From Roseimicrobium gellanilyticum (GTDB lineage Bacteria > Verrucomicrobiota > Verrucomicrobiia > Verrucomicrobiales > Verrucomicrobiaceae), in NCBI RefSeq assembly GCF_003315205.1, contig NZ_QNRR01000001.1, positions 744,001 to 808,000 on the forward strand: a stretch of 64,000 nt of DNA. Direction: 5' to 3'. Shown here piece by piece: positions 8,645-16,473 of the stretch (position 1 is its first letter; each line of letters opens with the position of its first letter). A model generated the notes under the pieces. That model saw only the letters and a program-made list of their open reading frames with translations, had not been told where the DNA came from and searched no databases. A program made the translations under genes and the position numbers.

Positions 8645-9415
8645 TCACTCATCCGCCGCCGTCTCCACCGCCTTCTTCAGCCGCTGCAGCATGTCCAGCG
8701 GAGTCGGGGTGGGATCCTTGAGCTCAGATGCCAGTGATGTGATCTCTGCGTTCTGCCATGCCGCAGGGGTCGCTTTCAAAGCAGGGTGGAAGAGAATCAC
8801 CTTCTTCACCGGCACTTCCAACTCCGCTATCTTCTTTGCGAGGACCTCAATGCCGTTTGCCTTCGTGTCTGCAGCATCTGAGTGGGTCACTGCGGCAAAG
8901 CGGATGGTGCGGCTGTGAGTCGTACCGGTCATCGCATGGGCTACGCACATCAGGGCAGAGATGCCGCTGGCGTCTGGGGTGTCGTAGCCAGCTATCACCA
9001 GCACCGTTTCCCTGGTGTCTTTCTTGCCAGGGAGTTCGACGACAAGATTGGAGGCCTTTTTGCCATCCACATCAAACGATTGTTGTTCGATGTTGTAGCC
9101 CATATTGGCGAAACCCATCTTGGATTCGACGAATTTCGCGACAACCTCAGTCTTGCTTGTTGAAGCATCGCCTGCTGCGCTGTCGATTGTATTTATGTTG
9201 TTGACGTAGTCGACAGAGTTCAACTCACGCTGCAACATTGATGCGAGGTGCGAAGTGGCTGCTTCTTCCTTCGCATACTTCTTCTGATAATAGATCCAGA
9301 GGGAGAGTGGTATCATGAAGGCCAGCCCCAAGGGCAGGGCGATGATGAACGCCCGCACCACGCAACCTGCCTTGGCCGGAGCTTCACCAGATTCAAGAGG
9401 AGGGGTGTCACTCAT
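8645..9415 (-). CDS. membrane-anchored M28-like protein, active site degenerate
   Basis: The 256-aa protein has an N-terminal span (residues 21-43, VRAFIIALPLGLAFMIPLSLWIYY) and an extracytoplasmic domain. Its layout follows the M28 aminopeptidase core: a strand ETVLVIAGYDTPDASG where catalytic members have a GAHYDS...DNASG pattern, then RTIRFAAVTHSD where they have an acidic EE pair. The zinc-binding His and catalytic Glu positions seem replaced, so it is probably not a peptidase. Its ATG overlaps the lpxB stop by four bases, placing it at the end of the lipid A operon. Role unknown. Confidence 0.55.
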   Translation of the reverse strand: MSDTPPLESGEAPAKAGCVVRAFIIALPLGLAFMIPLSLWIYYQKKYAKEEAATSHLASMLQRELNSVDYVNNINTIDSAAGDASTSKTEVVAKFVESKMGFANMGYNIEQQSFDVDGKKASNLVVELPGKKDTRETVLVIAGYDTPDASGISALMCVAHAMTGTTHSRTIRFAAVTHSDAADTKANGIEVLAKKIAELEVPVKKVILFHPALKATPAAWQNAEITSLASELKDPTPTPLDMLQRLKKAVETAADE

Positions 9416-10563
9416 AGGGCCTTCTGTTCCGCCTCCTCCATGCGCAGTTGATTCATCACAGCCTCAGCAGCGCGGCGATAGGCTCCGCCTTCACCCAGGG
9501 TGGCCACGACTTGTGCGAGACGGGTGGTGAGCGCAGTGCGTGCGGCTTCATCCTTGAGTAGTGTGATGAGTGCTTGCGTCACGCTTCCCGCAGTGAATTC
9601 ATGCTGCACGAGTTCCTGCACCACCGTCTCGCCGGCGAGAACATTCACAATGCCGAGGTGCTTGATCTTCACCACCGACTTGCCGACCACGTACGTGAGG
9701 GCATTCACCTTGTACACCAGCACGTAGGGCAGGCCAAAGCACGCCGCCTCCAGGGTGGCGGTACCGCTTGCCACTGCGCCCACTTGCACGCGCTGCATGA
9801 GATCACTGGCGGTGCCCACTTCTATCCAGCGCATGGCTTCCGGCAGCCCTGCGGACTCCGCCATGGCGCGCATCATGTTCGCGAGGTTCTGGTTCGCGGC
9901 GCTGACGGCGAACTTTGCCTCGGGAACGGCTTCGCGGATGAGCTTCACTGCCTGCAGCATCACGGGGAAGTGGCGCTTCACCTCATTCACACGGCTGCCG
10001 GGAAAGAAGCCCACGAGATTCGCTTCACGATCCCAGCCGCGATGCAGTGCCTTGGTGCGATCCACCATCGGATGGCCGGAGAAGACGGTGCGCAGGCCGC
10101 TCTTTTCGTAGAGGTCCTTCTCAAAGGGGAAGATGCAGATCATCAGATCCAGCAGCTTCGCCATGGTCTTCACACGACCCTTCTTCCAGGCCCACACCTG
10201 TGGGCTGATGTAATAGATGATGGGACGGTCAAAGCCTGCTTCACGCAAGGCCTTGGCGAAGCGCAGATTGAAGCCGGGATAGTCGATGAGGATCACCGCG
10301 TCCGGTTTTTCAACAGCCACGAGAGCCAGGGCCTCGCTCATCTTCTGCTTGAACCAGCCGTACATCTTCAACACTTCCCACAAGCCCAGCACACCGGCCT
10401 GCTCCACCCAGTCGAGCATCTTTGCGCCACCGGTCTTCTTCATCTGCGGACCGCAGAAGCCGGAGAACTCAAGTTCCCCATGGAGATCCTGAAGGGCGCG
10501 CATGAGACCTGCTCCGTGCGTGTCACCGCTGACTTCACCGGCGAGGATGAAAATCTTCTTCAT
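9412..10563 (-). CDS. lpxB: lipid-A-disaccharide synthase LpxB
   Basis: The 383-aa GT19 glycosyltransferase condenses UDP-2,3-diacylglucosamine with lipid X to form the lipid A disaccharide at the inner membrane. LpxB hallmarks are visible: N-terminal ILAGEVSGDTHGAGLMRAL, DYPGFNLRFAKALREAG, YYISPQVWAWKKGRVKTMA, FPFEKDLYEKSG, PGSRVNEVKRHFPVMLQA and VASGTATLEAACFGLPYVLVYK. Length is typical. It overlaps the oxidoreductase gene upstream and the M28-like gene downstream by four bases each, so the three are translationally coupled. Shows that the organism makes lipid A. Confidence 0.95.
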   Translation of the reverse strand: MKKIFILAGEVSGDTHGAGLMRALQDLHGELEFSGFCGPQMKKTGGAKMLDWVEQAGVLGLWEVLKMYGWFKQKMSEALALVAVEKPDAVILIDYPGFNLRFAKALREAGFDRPIIYYISPQVWAWKKGRVKTMAKLLDLMICIFPFEKDLYEKSGLRTVFSGHPMVDRTKALHRGWDREANLVGFFPGSRVNEVKRHFPVMLQAVKLIREAVPEAKFAVSAANQNLANMMRAMAESAGLPEAMRWIEVGTASDLMQRVQVGAVASGTATLEAACFGLPYVLVYKVNALTYVVGKSVVKIKHLGIVNVLAGETVVQELVQHEFTAGSVTQALITLLKDEAARTALTTRLAQVVATLGEGGAYRRAAEAVMNQLRMEEAEQKAL

Positions 10564-11498
10564 GGGCGGAGCGCTGCCGTGGCCTTGGCAATGTCCTCCG
10601 TGATGCGAATCGCAAGATGCAGCGCGTCCGTCCCTTGCTGGCCGGTCACTTTCGGCTGGGAGCCTTCGCGCACGGCTTGGAGGAAGGCGGCGAGCTCCAG
10701 CTTCAGCGGCTCCTCCTTTTCCACCAGCACCTCTTCACGCGCGATGCTCATGCCATCGCGGCGGTAGATGTGTCCCGTCTGCTCCTGATAGTCGAGGGAG
10801 ATGTAGCCCTCCAGGTGGAAGACCTGGATCTTGCGCATCTTCTTGTCACTCACCCGGCTGGCGGTCACGTTCGCCACGCAGCCATTCTCAAAACGAATGC
10901 GCGCATTGGCGATGTCCTCGCGCCTTGTCAGCACGGGCATGCCGACCGTGTCCACACTCACCACGGGAGAACGCACAAGGTGCAGGATGATCTCCAGGTC
11001 GTGGATCATAATGTCCAGCACCACGCCCACATCCATGCTGCGATTGGGGAAGGGAGAGAGCCGTGTGGCCTCGATAAAGCGTGGAAGCTTGATGCGCTCC
11101 TCGAGCTGGCGCATCACGGGGTTGAAGCGCTCGATGTGGCCCACCTGCAGCACGAGCTTCTTGGCATCGGCCAGCGCTACGAGTTCCTGCGCTTCTTTGA
11201 GGCTGTCGCTCAGCGGCTTTTCCACCAGCACATGGCGGCCGTGTTCCAGGAGATGACCAGCCACGGAGCGATGCGCGACGGTGGGTACGGCCACGGCCAC
11301 GGCATCGGTCAGGGAAGTGAGCTCCTCCAAGGTGGAGACTGCCTTGGCATGGTATTGGGAGGCCAGTTCCTGAGCCCGTGCCTGGTCCAGGTCATAGATG
11401 GCAGTGAGTTCTGCTCCTTCCAAGGATGCCAGCACCCGGGCATGATTTTTTCCCATCGCGCCGACACCGGCAACACCGACCTTAATCCGTTCACTCAT
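10560..11498 (-). CDS. Gfo/Idh/MocA family oxidoreductase in lipid A cluster
   Basis: The protein has about 312 residues from ATG 11498 (MSERIKVGVAGVGAMGKNH). The longer open frame adds a leader without support. The Rossmann motif GVAGVGAMG and the catalytic-lysine motif VEKPLSDS are present. Gfo/Idh/MocA genes recur between lpxA/lpxI and lpxB in several Gram-negative phyla, and one such enzyme (GnnA) oxidises UDP-GlcNAc at C3 for 3-amino lipid A. The GnnB transaminase is not visible here, so a GnnA role is only possible. Sits directly before and overlapping lpxB. Confidence 0.85.
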   Translation of the reverse strand: MSERIKVGVAGVGAMGKNHARVLASLEGAELTAIYDLDQARAQELASQYHAKAVSTLEELTSLTDAVAVAVPTVAHRSVAGHLLEHGRHVLVEKPLSDSLKEAQELVALADAKKLVLQVGHIERFNPVMRQLEERIKLPRFIEATRLSPFPNRSMDVGVVLDIMIHDLEIILHLVRSPVVSVDTVGMPVLTRREDIANARIRFENGCVANVTASRVSDKKMRKIQVFHLEGYISLDYQEQTGHIYRRDGMSIAREEVLVEKEEPLKLELAAFLQAVREGSQPKVTGQQGTDALHLAIRITEDIAKATAALRP

Positions 11499-11606
11499 GG
11501 AGCGCGCACCTTGCCAACAGGGGAGGGGGAGGCAAGTGCAAAATATTCCGATGGAAAGCCTCAACCAAAAGAATCTATGACCTGCTCAACTCCAGCGTGT
11601 ACCATC

Positions 11607-11660
11607 GCGCTTTGCGTCTTGGAGTGCGGTGGCAAGCGCTAAGGCGCGACACCGCTTTGA
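11607..11660 (+). repeat. REP end, left copy of RAYT element
   Basis: This 54-base sequence has an internal hairpin GCGGTG...CACCGC. It is the inverse of 12345-12399 and nearly identical to 30621-30673, which carries small changes in the loop. Confidence 0.85.
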
Positions 11661-11715
11661 CCGAAGCCCATGATGGAAGGCCTTTGAATAGGATCAACGG
11701 AATCCCTGAATGCTG

Positions 11716-12285
11716 TCACCACTCCATGGACGGTTCAAAGTCATCCACCACTTGCACCCAACTTGTTTGGAACCGGTAAATGGCCTTCACCTGCGAGGGC
11801 GGCGCGGTGCGCTCAAACCATGCGGCTGAGCACCATGGATACTCTGCTGCCACCTTTACCAAGCCGTGTTTGACCGGATTTTGGTGAACATAGTTGAGAC
11901 GTGCAAAGTAGGACCTCTCATGGCTCAAGAACGTGTCCCAGTAGTTGTGCCAGACCTTGCGCCCAACGGTGTTGTCCTCACGATTGACGTATTTGGTAGT
12001 TTGCTCGTGCAAGAGGCCAACGAGACCAGACAACCGAGCTGCAAAATCTGAGTCCGCGCACTGCGCCACAAGGTGGTAGTGATTGGAAAACACAGCCCAA
12101 GCTTGAAGCCGCCAACCATGGTCGTGGCAGTGCCGTAGCAGGCTGTCATGTAAGGTAGCGAGACGATGCTTGCCCTGGAAATGATGTTGCTTGTTGTAGG
12201 TGGACGCAGTGACGAATTAGGTCCCGCCTTCAAGCAGACGGTGCGGGGGAGCATGAGGCCATGGCGTGGGTTTTTTGCCATCCAT
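11716..12285 (-). pseudogene. REP-associated tyrosine transposase (RAYT), one nonsense codon
   Basis: Read from ATG 12285, the frame gives 189 codons that look like a complete Y1/IS200-type RAYT: MDGKKP...PHRLLEGGT, then TAA, then FVTASTYNKQHHFQGKHR, the HUH metal motif AVFSNHYHLVAQ, and the C-terminal ARLNYVHQNPVKHGLV helix that carries the nucleophilic Tyr in this family. The only defect is TAA at 12217-12219 (codon 23), where relatives have an aromatic residue, most often Tyr, so a TAT/TAC to TAA change would explain it. No frameshift is needed. Restart at an internal codon would lose part of the first strand. Both REP ends are intact, so inactivation looks recent. Confidence 0.8.
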
Positions 12286-12344
12286 GAGGCGAATCTAGTG
12301 ATTTCCTATGCCATAGCAAGGCCACGCCTGCTCCATCCCTCCGC

Positions 12345-12399
12345 TCAAAGCGGTGTCGCGCTTTAGCGCTTGCCACACGCACTCCAAGACGCAAGGCGA
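12345..12399 (-). repeat. REP end, right copy of RAYT element
   Basis: The inverse of 11607-11660. It starts TCAAAGCGGTGTCGCGC and ends GACGCAAGGCGA, carrying the same GCGGTG/CACAC-type hairpin core. It lies about 70 bases downstream of the lpxI stop. Confidence 0.85.
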
Positions 12400-12466
12400 G
12401 CCATGACAGGCATTGGGGTGGTATGCTCCCGAGGATGCGTACGTTTTGCGTGAGAGGAATGTACTC

Positions 12467-13291
12467 CTACTCCCCCTTCTTCTCCCCCATGCCCAGCAGG
12501 CTCACCTTGAGCTCGGCGCAGCGGCGGAAGACTTCCGACTGGTCCAGGATCAAGGTCATCCCGGCCTCCACGGCAATGACGTCCACCCCGGCGGCGGCGG
12601 CGTTGCTGATGGTGTCCGGCCCGATTACAGGCACATCGAATCGCATGTCCTGATTGGGCTTGCTCACCTTCACCATGGTCGCGCTGCCCTTGCCGAGAGT
12701 GCCGCCGCGCTTGATGCATTCATTCGTCCCTTCGAACGCCTCCACCGCGAGCACCGTGCCTTTCTTCACCACGACGGTCTGACCAATGTCCAGCTTGCTG
12801 GAGGCCTTGGCGATTTCGAAACCGTACTCAGCTTCCTCCCAGCGGCGATCCTTGGGATTGGGACCCGCGACATGGCCGACTCCGGGCATGTAGTCTTCCA
12901 GGAAGGTGGTGGCGGGAAGCAGCTCAATTTCGTCCTTCTTCAGCTCGTCTCCAATCGCGCCGAAGAGGGATTCGGCATTCCGCTTCTTCAGCTTGGCCAG
13001 CATCATGAGCGTGCGCAGATCGGGACGCAGGTCGAAGAGGTTCTTTGGCGCAATCTGACCCACCATCACCGCGTGCTTGACGCCTTCCTTCCGGAAGAAC
13101 TTGATCATCTTGCTGAGCTGGCCCACACGGAACCACGCCATGGCATCCACCTGCCGCTCGAGATCGGGCCGGGTCTCATCGATGAATCCCGCCGCCACGA
13201 GCCTCTTCACGCCGGCCTTGCGGGCGGCGCTGACGAAGGTTTCAGGATACACGCCGCTTCCGGCAATGAGGGCAATGGATGGCAGGGACAC
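12467..13291 (-). CDS. lpxI: UDP-2,3-diacylglucosamine pyrophosphatase LpxI
   Basis: The 274-aa protein of the LpxI (former DUF1009) family hydrolyses UDP-2,3-diacylglucosamine to lipid X, the step before LpxB. Family features are visible: ALIAGSGVYPETFVSAARKAGV, VGQLSKMIKFFRKEGVKHAVMVGQIAPKNLF, LGIG-type central region, and the C-terminal GPDTISNAAAAGVDVIAVEAGMTLILD with catalytic acidic residues. It lies on the same strand as the oxidoreductase and lpxB, but the RAYT element now separates them by about 970 bases, so the lpxB group may need its own promoter. Confidence 0.92.
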   Translation of the reverse strand: MSLPSIALIAGSGVYPETFVSAARKAGVKRLVAAGFIDETRPDLERQVDAMAWFRVGQLSKMIKFFRKEGVKHAVMVGQIAPKNLFDLRPDLRTLMMLAKLKKRNAESLFGAIGDELKKDEIELLPATTFLEDYMPGVGHVAGPNPKDRRWEEAEYGFEIAKASSKLDIGQTVVVKKGTVLAVEAFEGTNECIKRGGTLGKGSATMVKVSKPNQDMRFDVPVIGPDTISNAAAAGVDVIAVEAGMTLILDQSEVFRRCAELKVSLLGMGEKKGE

Positions 13292-13394
13292 AAGTCATTG
13301 GTCCATGGTCATGGGTCACTCGTCAACCATGTCTAGTGGCGGTCGATTGCGACGTCCGAAGGCAGTCCGAACCGCGCCAGTGCTTCCTTATCCG

Positions 13395-13898
13395 TCATTT
13401 CCGCAACGCCTTCATCGCTTCGTGCACGCTCTTTTCCAACGTGTCGTTCAGATTCCCAGAGTTCATAGGAAGGGTGATGCTAAGGCCCAGGCGGAGCGTC
13501 CCAATCCTCCACAATTCACCTCCTTCGATTTGGCCCACGGGCTTGCCACCTGCTACGATGAAGTAGTTCGCCTTTTCGTACCTTTTGGTCGCTATTTCCA
13601 AGGCGCGATTTCCCGGATTGGTAAATCTTACGCCCAAGCCCGGACAGGGGCGTGCGCCATACTCGACCGCGACGGCATTGAATTGGTAGACGTCCTTGAG
13701 CGTCACCAGGGGAGGTTCGACGAACCACCCGGTGATGTCCTTGGTCCCATCGGCGCTCCTGAAGGAAAACTCCTTCGCATTCGGTGCTGCCACCTCCACG
13801 GTCCGGTAAATGGCAAAGGCCGGGAGAGGCGCCTTTTCTTCCGCCGGCATTGCAGCGGCGATGCTCCAAAATAGAGCAGTGAAGAAAAGGTGGCGCAT
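13395..13898 (-). CDS. secreted protein with SecD-P1-like domain
   Basis: The 167-aa protein has a signal peptide (MRHLFFTALFWSIAAAMPA). The mature part includes GVRFTNPGNRALEIATKRYEKANYFIVAGGKPVG, which resembles the SecD/SecDF first periplasmic domain pattern (V.F...G...F...T......L.I..DGK...). No membrane-spanning SecD region follows, so it is a stand-alone domain. It lies between lpxI and the TatD gene on the same strand, without tight coupling. The domain match is by eye only and the role is unknown. Confidence 0.5.
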   Translation of the reverse strand: MRHLFFTALFWSIAAAMPAEEKAPLPAFAIYRTVEVAAPNAKEFSFRSADGTKDITGWFVEPPLVTLKDVYQFNAVAVEYGARPCPGLGVRFTNPGNRALEIATKRYEKANYFIVAGGKPVGQIEGGELWRIGTLRLGLSITLPMNSGNLNDTLEKSVHEAMKALRK

Positions 13899-13909
13899 GG
13901 TGGTCCGGT

Positions 13910-14710
13910 CTACAGCTTGAACTTCTCGGTCTGGCTCATGAAGGCCACGGGATTGTCAAAGGCCACTTTCTGGATCATGGCCTCGTTCCAGCCACGCTTG
14001 CGCATCTCCAGCATGGTCTTCGGCGCCGCTAGCGGATCGCTCACGCCCCAGTCGCAGGCGGAGTTCATCCAGATCTGTTCACCTCTGCGAGCTTCCAGCA
14101 TGTCGATTGCGCGATGCGGGGTGCACTTGCTCTCCGGGTAGAGCGTGATGCCCGCCCAGAATCCAGCATCCAGCACGAGGTCGATGGTGTGCTCCTCGAC
14201 GTGATCGATGATCACGCGTTCGGGCTTGATTTTGGAGTGATTCTTCAGCGCATCCAGAATGAGGCGCGTGCCCTTCAGTTTGTCCTCCAGGTGCGGCGTG
14301 TGCACCAGGATGAGCTGGTCATGGTCCGCGGCGATCTGGATGTGCTTTTCGAGCACGATGAGTTCGTTCCGCGAGTTCTTGTTCAGCCCGATTTCGCCGA
14401 TGCCCAGTACGGTAGGTTTGTTGATGAACTGCGGAATGAGCGCCATGACTTCATCTGCGAGCACCGTGTCCTCCGCTTCCTTGGGATTGATACACAGCCA
14501 GGTGAAGTGCTTCAGGCCAAACTTTGCCGCGCGCTTCGGTTCATACTCGGTGATCTGGCGGAAGTAGTCATAAAAACCCTGCGGTCCGGAGCGGTCAAAG
14601 CCAGCCCAGAAGGCAGGTTCACAAATGGCCACACAGCCTGCGAGTGCGAGCTTTTCGTAGTCATCCGTGGTGCGGCTGACCATGTGGCCGTGGGGTTCGA
14701 TGTAGGGCAT
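13910..14710 (-). CDS. TatD family metal-dependent hydrolase (EboB-like)
   Basis: The protein has 266 residues from ATG 14710 (MPYIEPHGHMVSRTTDDYEK). The upstream open frame enters a purine-rich repeat. Metal-ligand segments of the TatD TIM barrel are visible: EPHGH, GIGEIGLN, LVHTPHLED, VIIDHVEEH and NSACDWGVSDPL. The start and the CDWGVSDPLA motif are those of the TatD protein of ebo clusters, which export scytonemin or other precursors. No EboA, EboC, EboE or EboF gene is seen nearby, so the function here is open. Could be nuclease-like or a metal-dependent lactonase. Confidence 0.8.
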   Translation of the reverse strand: MPYIEPHGHMVSRTTDDYEKLALAGCVAICEPAFWAGFDRSGPQGFYDYFRQITEYEPKRAAKFGLKHFTWLCINPKEAEDTVLADEVMALIPQFINKPTVLGIGEIGLNKNSRNELIVLEKHIQIAADHDQLILVHTPHLEDKLKGTRLILDALKNHSKIKPERVIIDHVEEHTIDLVLDAGFWAGITLYPESKCTPHRAIDMLEARRGEQIWMNSACDWGVSDPLAAPKTMLEMRKRGWNEAMIQKVAFDNPVAFMSQTEKFKL

Positions 14711-14711
14711 G

Positions 14712-14875
14712 AAATTAAGGGATAAGGGACAAGGGAATGGGGACAAGGGGAAGCATCCCTGAGACTGGGGGCGAGAGGGTGTGGACCGGCTTTTTCACGA
14801 CTGATTCCTGATTCAAAAGGTTCATGGTCGGAAGTTCCCTTATCCCTTGTCCCTTGTATCTTGTCCCTTATACGC
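14712..14875. repeat. inverted copies of an ACAAGGGATAAGGG-type repeat
   Basis: At 14712-14757 the + strand carries AAGGGATAAGGGACAAGGG and variants. At 14834-14875 it carries the complement type, TTCCCTTATCCCTTGTCCC and variants. The same motif recurs at 28222-28256. It looks like a dispersed simple repeat. The second copy encodes the last residues (KGQDTRDKG) and the stop codon of the 99-aa protein at 14840-15139. Confidence 0.7.
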
Positions 14876-15139
14876 TCCTATCGCCCCCTGAACCGTCGCC
14901 TTCGCAATGGGCTCCTCGCTGGGATCGCTGAAGCTCAGCAGCACCTCCCTGGCACGCTGGGGCTCGTTCTTCTGCAGCAGTGTGATGGCTCGTTTCAGGG
15001 CCTGCACGCGGAAGTCTCCGTCCTGTCCGGAGCGCTGTACGCGATCAAGGAAGGCGGCAAGGTCGATGAGCTTGCTGCGCGAGTCCATGAAGCCCAGGTC
15101 CACGAGGTTCGTGGCTTGGGGAGGTGTCCAATTTGTCAT
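14840..15139 (-). CDS. conserved small protein of unknown function
   Basis: The protein has 99 residues from ATG 15139 (MTNWTPPQATNLVDLGFMDSR). It looks soluble and helical. The repeated pattern of the middle (DFRVQALKRAITLLQKNEPQRAREVLLSFSDP) suggests a HEAT- or TPR-like helical hairpin. Its C-terminal nine residues come from the purine-rich repeat, so the original end may have been altered. It lies upstream of the TatD gene on the same strand, 129 bases apart. No function assigned. Confidence 0.6.
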   Translation of the reverse strand: MTNWTPPQATNLVDLGFMDSRSKLIDLAAFLDRVQRSGQDGDFRVQALKRAITLLQKNEPQRAREVLLSFSDPSEEPIAKATVQGAIGAYKGQDTRDKG

Positions 15140-15234
15140 AAAAGCGATGGTCAAGGGTACTGGGGCAGGAGTCAAGAGGGAGGCTCAATCCCCGGTCTTG
15201 CGAATCTCCTGCCCACGACATACGTATCTCGTCC

Positions 15235-16425
15235 GTGTCCCATCGTCCTGCCGTGCCCGCTGACCCACATCTCACCCCCGCCGAACTGCGCCGCTATGCG
15301 CGTCATCTCTCCATGCCGGAGTTTGGCGTGGAGGCGCAGGAAAAGCTGAAGTCGGCGCGGGTACTGTGCATTGGAGCGGGAGGGCTGGGTTCTCCGGTGA
15401 CGATGTATCTCGCCGCTGCGGGCGTAGGCGCCATCGGCATCATTGACGCGGATGTGGTGGAGGAATCGAATCTCCAGCGCCAGCTCCTGCACGGCACGTC
15501 TGATGTGGGCCGTACCAAGTTGGAGTCCGCTCAGAAGCGTCTGCATGACATCAATCCCCATGTGCAGGTGGAACTGCACTCTCTCCGCTTCACGAGTGAG
15601 AATGCCATGGACCTCGTGGCGAAGTATGATGTGGTGATCGATGGCACGGACAACTTCCCCACACGCTACCTGAGCAATGATGTGTGCGTGTTTCTGAAGA
15701 AGCCGAACATCTACGGCAGCATCCTCCGCTTTGAGGGACAGTGCTCTGTCTTCGCGCCGCACCTCGGTGGACCGTGCTACCGCTGCATGGCGCCGCAACC
15801 GCCACCACCCGGGCTCGTACCCTCCTGCGCGGAGGGTGGCGTGCTCGGCGTGCTGCCCGGACTCATCGGCACCATGCAGGCGACGGAAGCCATCAAGCTC
15901 ATCACCGGCATTGGCCAGCCACTGGTGGGCCGCCTGCTGCACGTGGACACGCTGAGCATGAAGTTCCGCACCTTCAACCTCCGCCGCGACCCCGAGTGCC
16001 CCGTGTGCGGTGATAAACCCTCCATCACCGCGCCCATCGACTATGAGGGCTTCTGCGGCCTGCCTTCCTCTAAGAATCCCCACATGAGCACTGAAACGAA
16101 AGACGCCATCCCCGCCATGACCGTGCAGGAACTTCAGGAACTTCGCACAAGCGGCGCACCCTTCACCCTGCTGGATGTGCGTGAGCCGTTTGAGCGCGAC
16201 ATCGCCATCATCGACGGCGCAGCGCACATCCCGCTCGGTCAGCTGGGTGAACGCATGGATGAACTCTCCCGTAACAAGAAGCTCGTGGTGCACTGCAAGT
16301 CCGGTGGCCGCAGTGCGAAGGCCGTGGGGCTGCTGCGTGATGCCGGCTTTGAAGATGTGTGGAATGTGACCGGCGGGATCAACGCATGGTCGAAGGAGAT
16401 CGATTCGAGCGTGGCGCTGTACTGA
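15235..16425 (+). CDS. moeZ: MoeB/ThiF-type adenylyltransferase with rhodanese domain (MoeZ-like)
   Basis: The 396-aa two-domain protein combines an E1-like adenylating domain (residues about 15-265) with a rhodanese domain (about 290-392). Visible are the ATP motif GAGGLGSP, Arg finger segment NLQRQLLHG, two zinc CxxC pairs (CYRC and CPVC), the Cys of SCAEGGVLGVLPG and the rhodanese loop VVHCKSGGRSA. It should activate and sulfurate the C-terminus of MoaD- or ThiS-like sulfur carriers for molybdopterin, thiamine or other thio products. The start is GTG at 15235. It is transcribed alone. Confidence 0.9.
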   Translation: MSHRPAVPADPHLTPAELRRYARHLSMPEFGVEAQEKLKSARVLCIGAGGLGSPVTMYLAAAGVGAIGIIDADVVEESNLQRQLLHGTSDVGRTKLESAQKRLHDINPHVQVELHSLRFTSENAMDLVAKYDVVIDGTDNFPTRYLSNDVCVFLKKPNIYGSILRFEGQCSVFAPHLGGPCYRCMAPQPPPPGLVPSCAEGGVLGVLPGLIGTMQATEAIKLITGIGQPLVGRLLHVDTLSMKFRTFNLRRDPECPVCGDKPSITAPIDYEGFCGLPSSKNPHMSTETKDAIPAMTVQELQELRTSGAPFTLLDVREPFERDIAIIDGAAHIPLGQLGERMDELSRNKKLVVHCKSGGRSAKAVGLLRDAGFEDVWNVTGGINAWSKEIDSSVALY

Positions 16426-16473
16426 GCCTCAGCTCTGGCCAGCGCCACCATTCACCTCACGGAGCTTGGGAGG

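Larger units (their letters stand above)
11607..12399. mobile_element. REP-flanked RAYT element
   Basis: A Y1 transposase frame is bracketed by long inverted ends. The left end at 11607-11660 (GCGCTTTGCGTCTTGGAGTG...) and the right end at 12345-12399 match in inverted orientation with only a few differences. Each end folds on itself through GCGGTG/CACCGC around a GCAAGCGC-rich loop, like a REP hairpin. The element lies between lpxI and the oxidoreductase-lpxB genes and so interrupts the lipid A cluster. The same ends recur without a transposase at 30621-30838. This is the organisation of REP-associated tyrosine transposases and their REPINs. Confidence 0.85.

Noticed and set aside
10617-11642. 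Long His/Gly-rich plus-strand frame opposite the oxidoreductase
   Set aside because: It is antisense to a well-supported gene, with composition typical of mirrored GC-rich codons. Similar frames lie opposite most minus-strand genes and were left out.
11925-12281. Separate 118-aa ORF overlapping the RAYT gene
   Set aside because: It is an alternative frame of the transposase region; the HUH and NPVKHGL motifs are only in the other frame.
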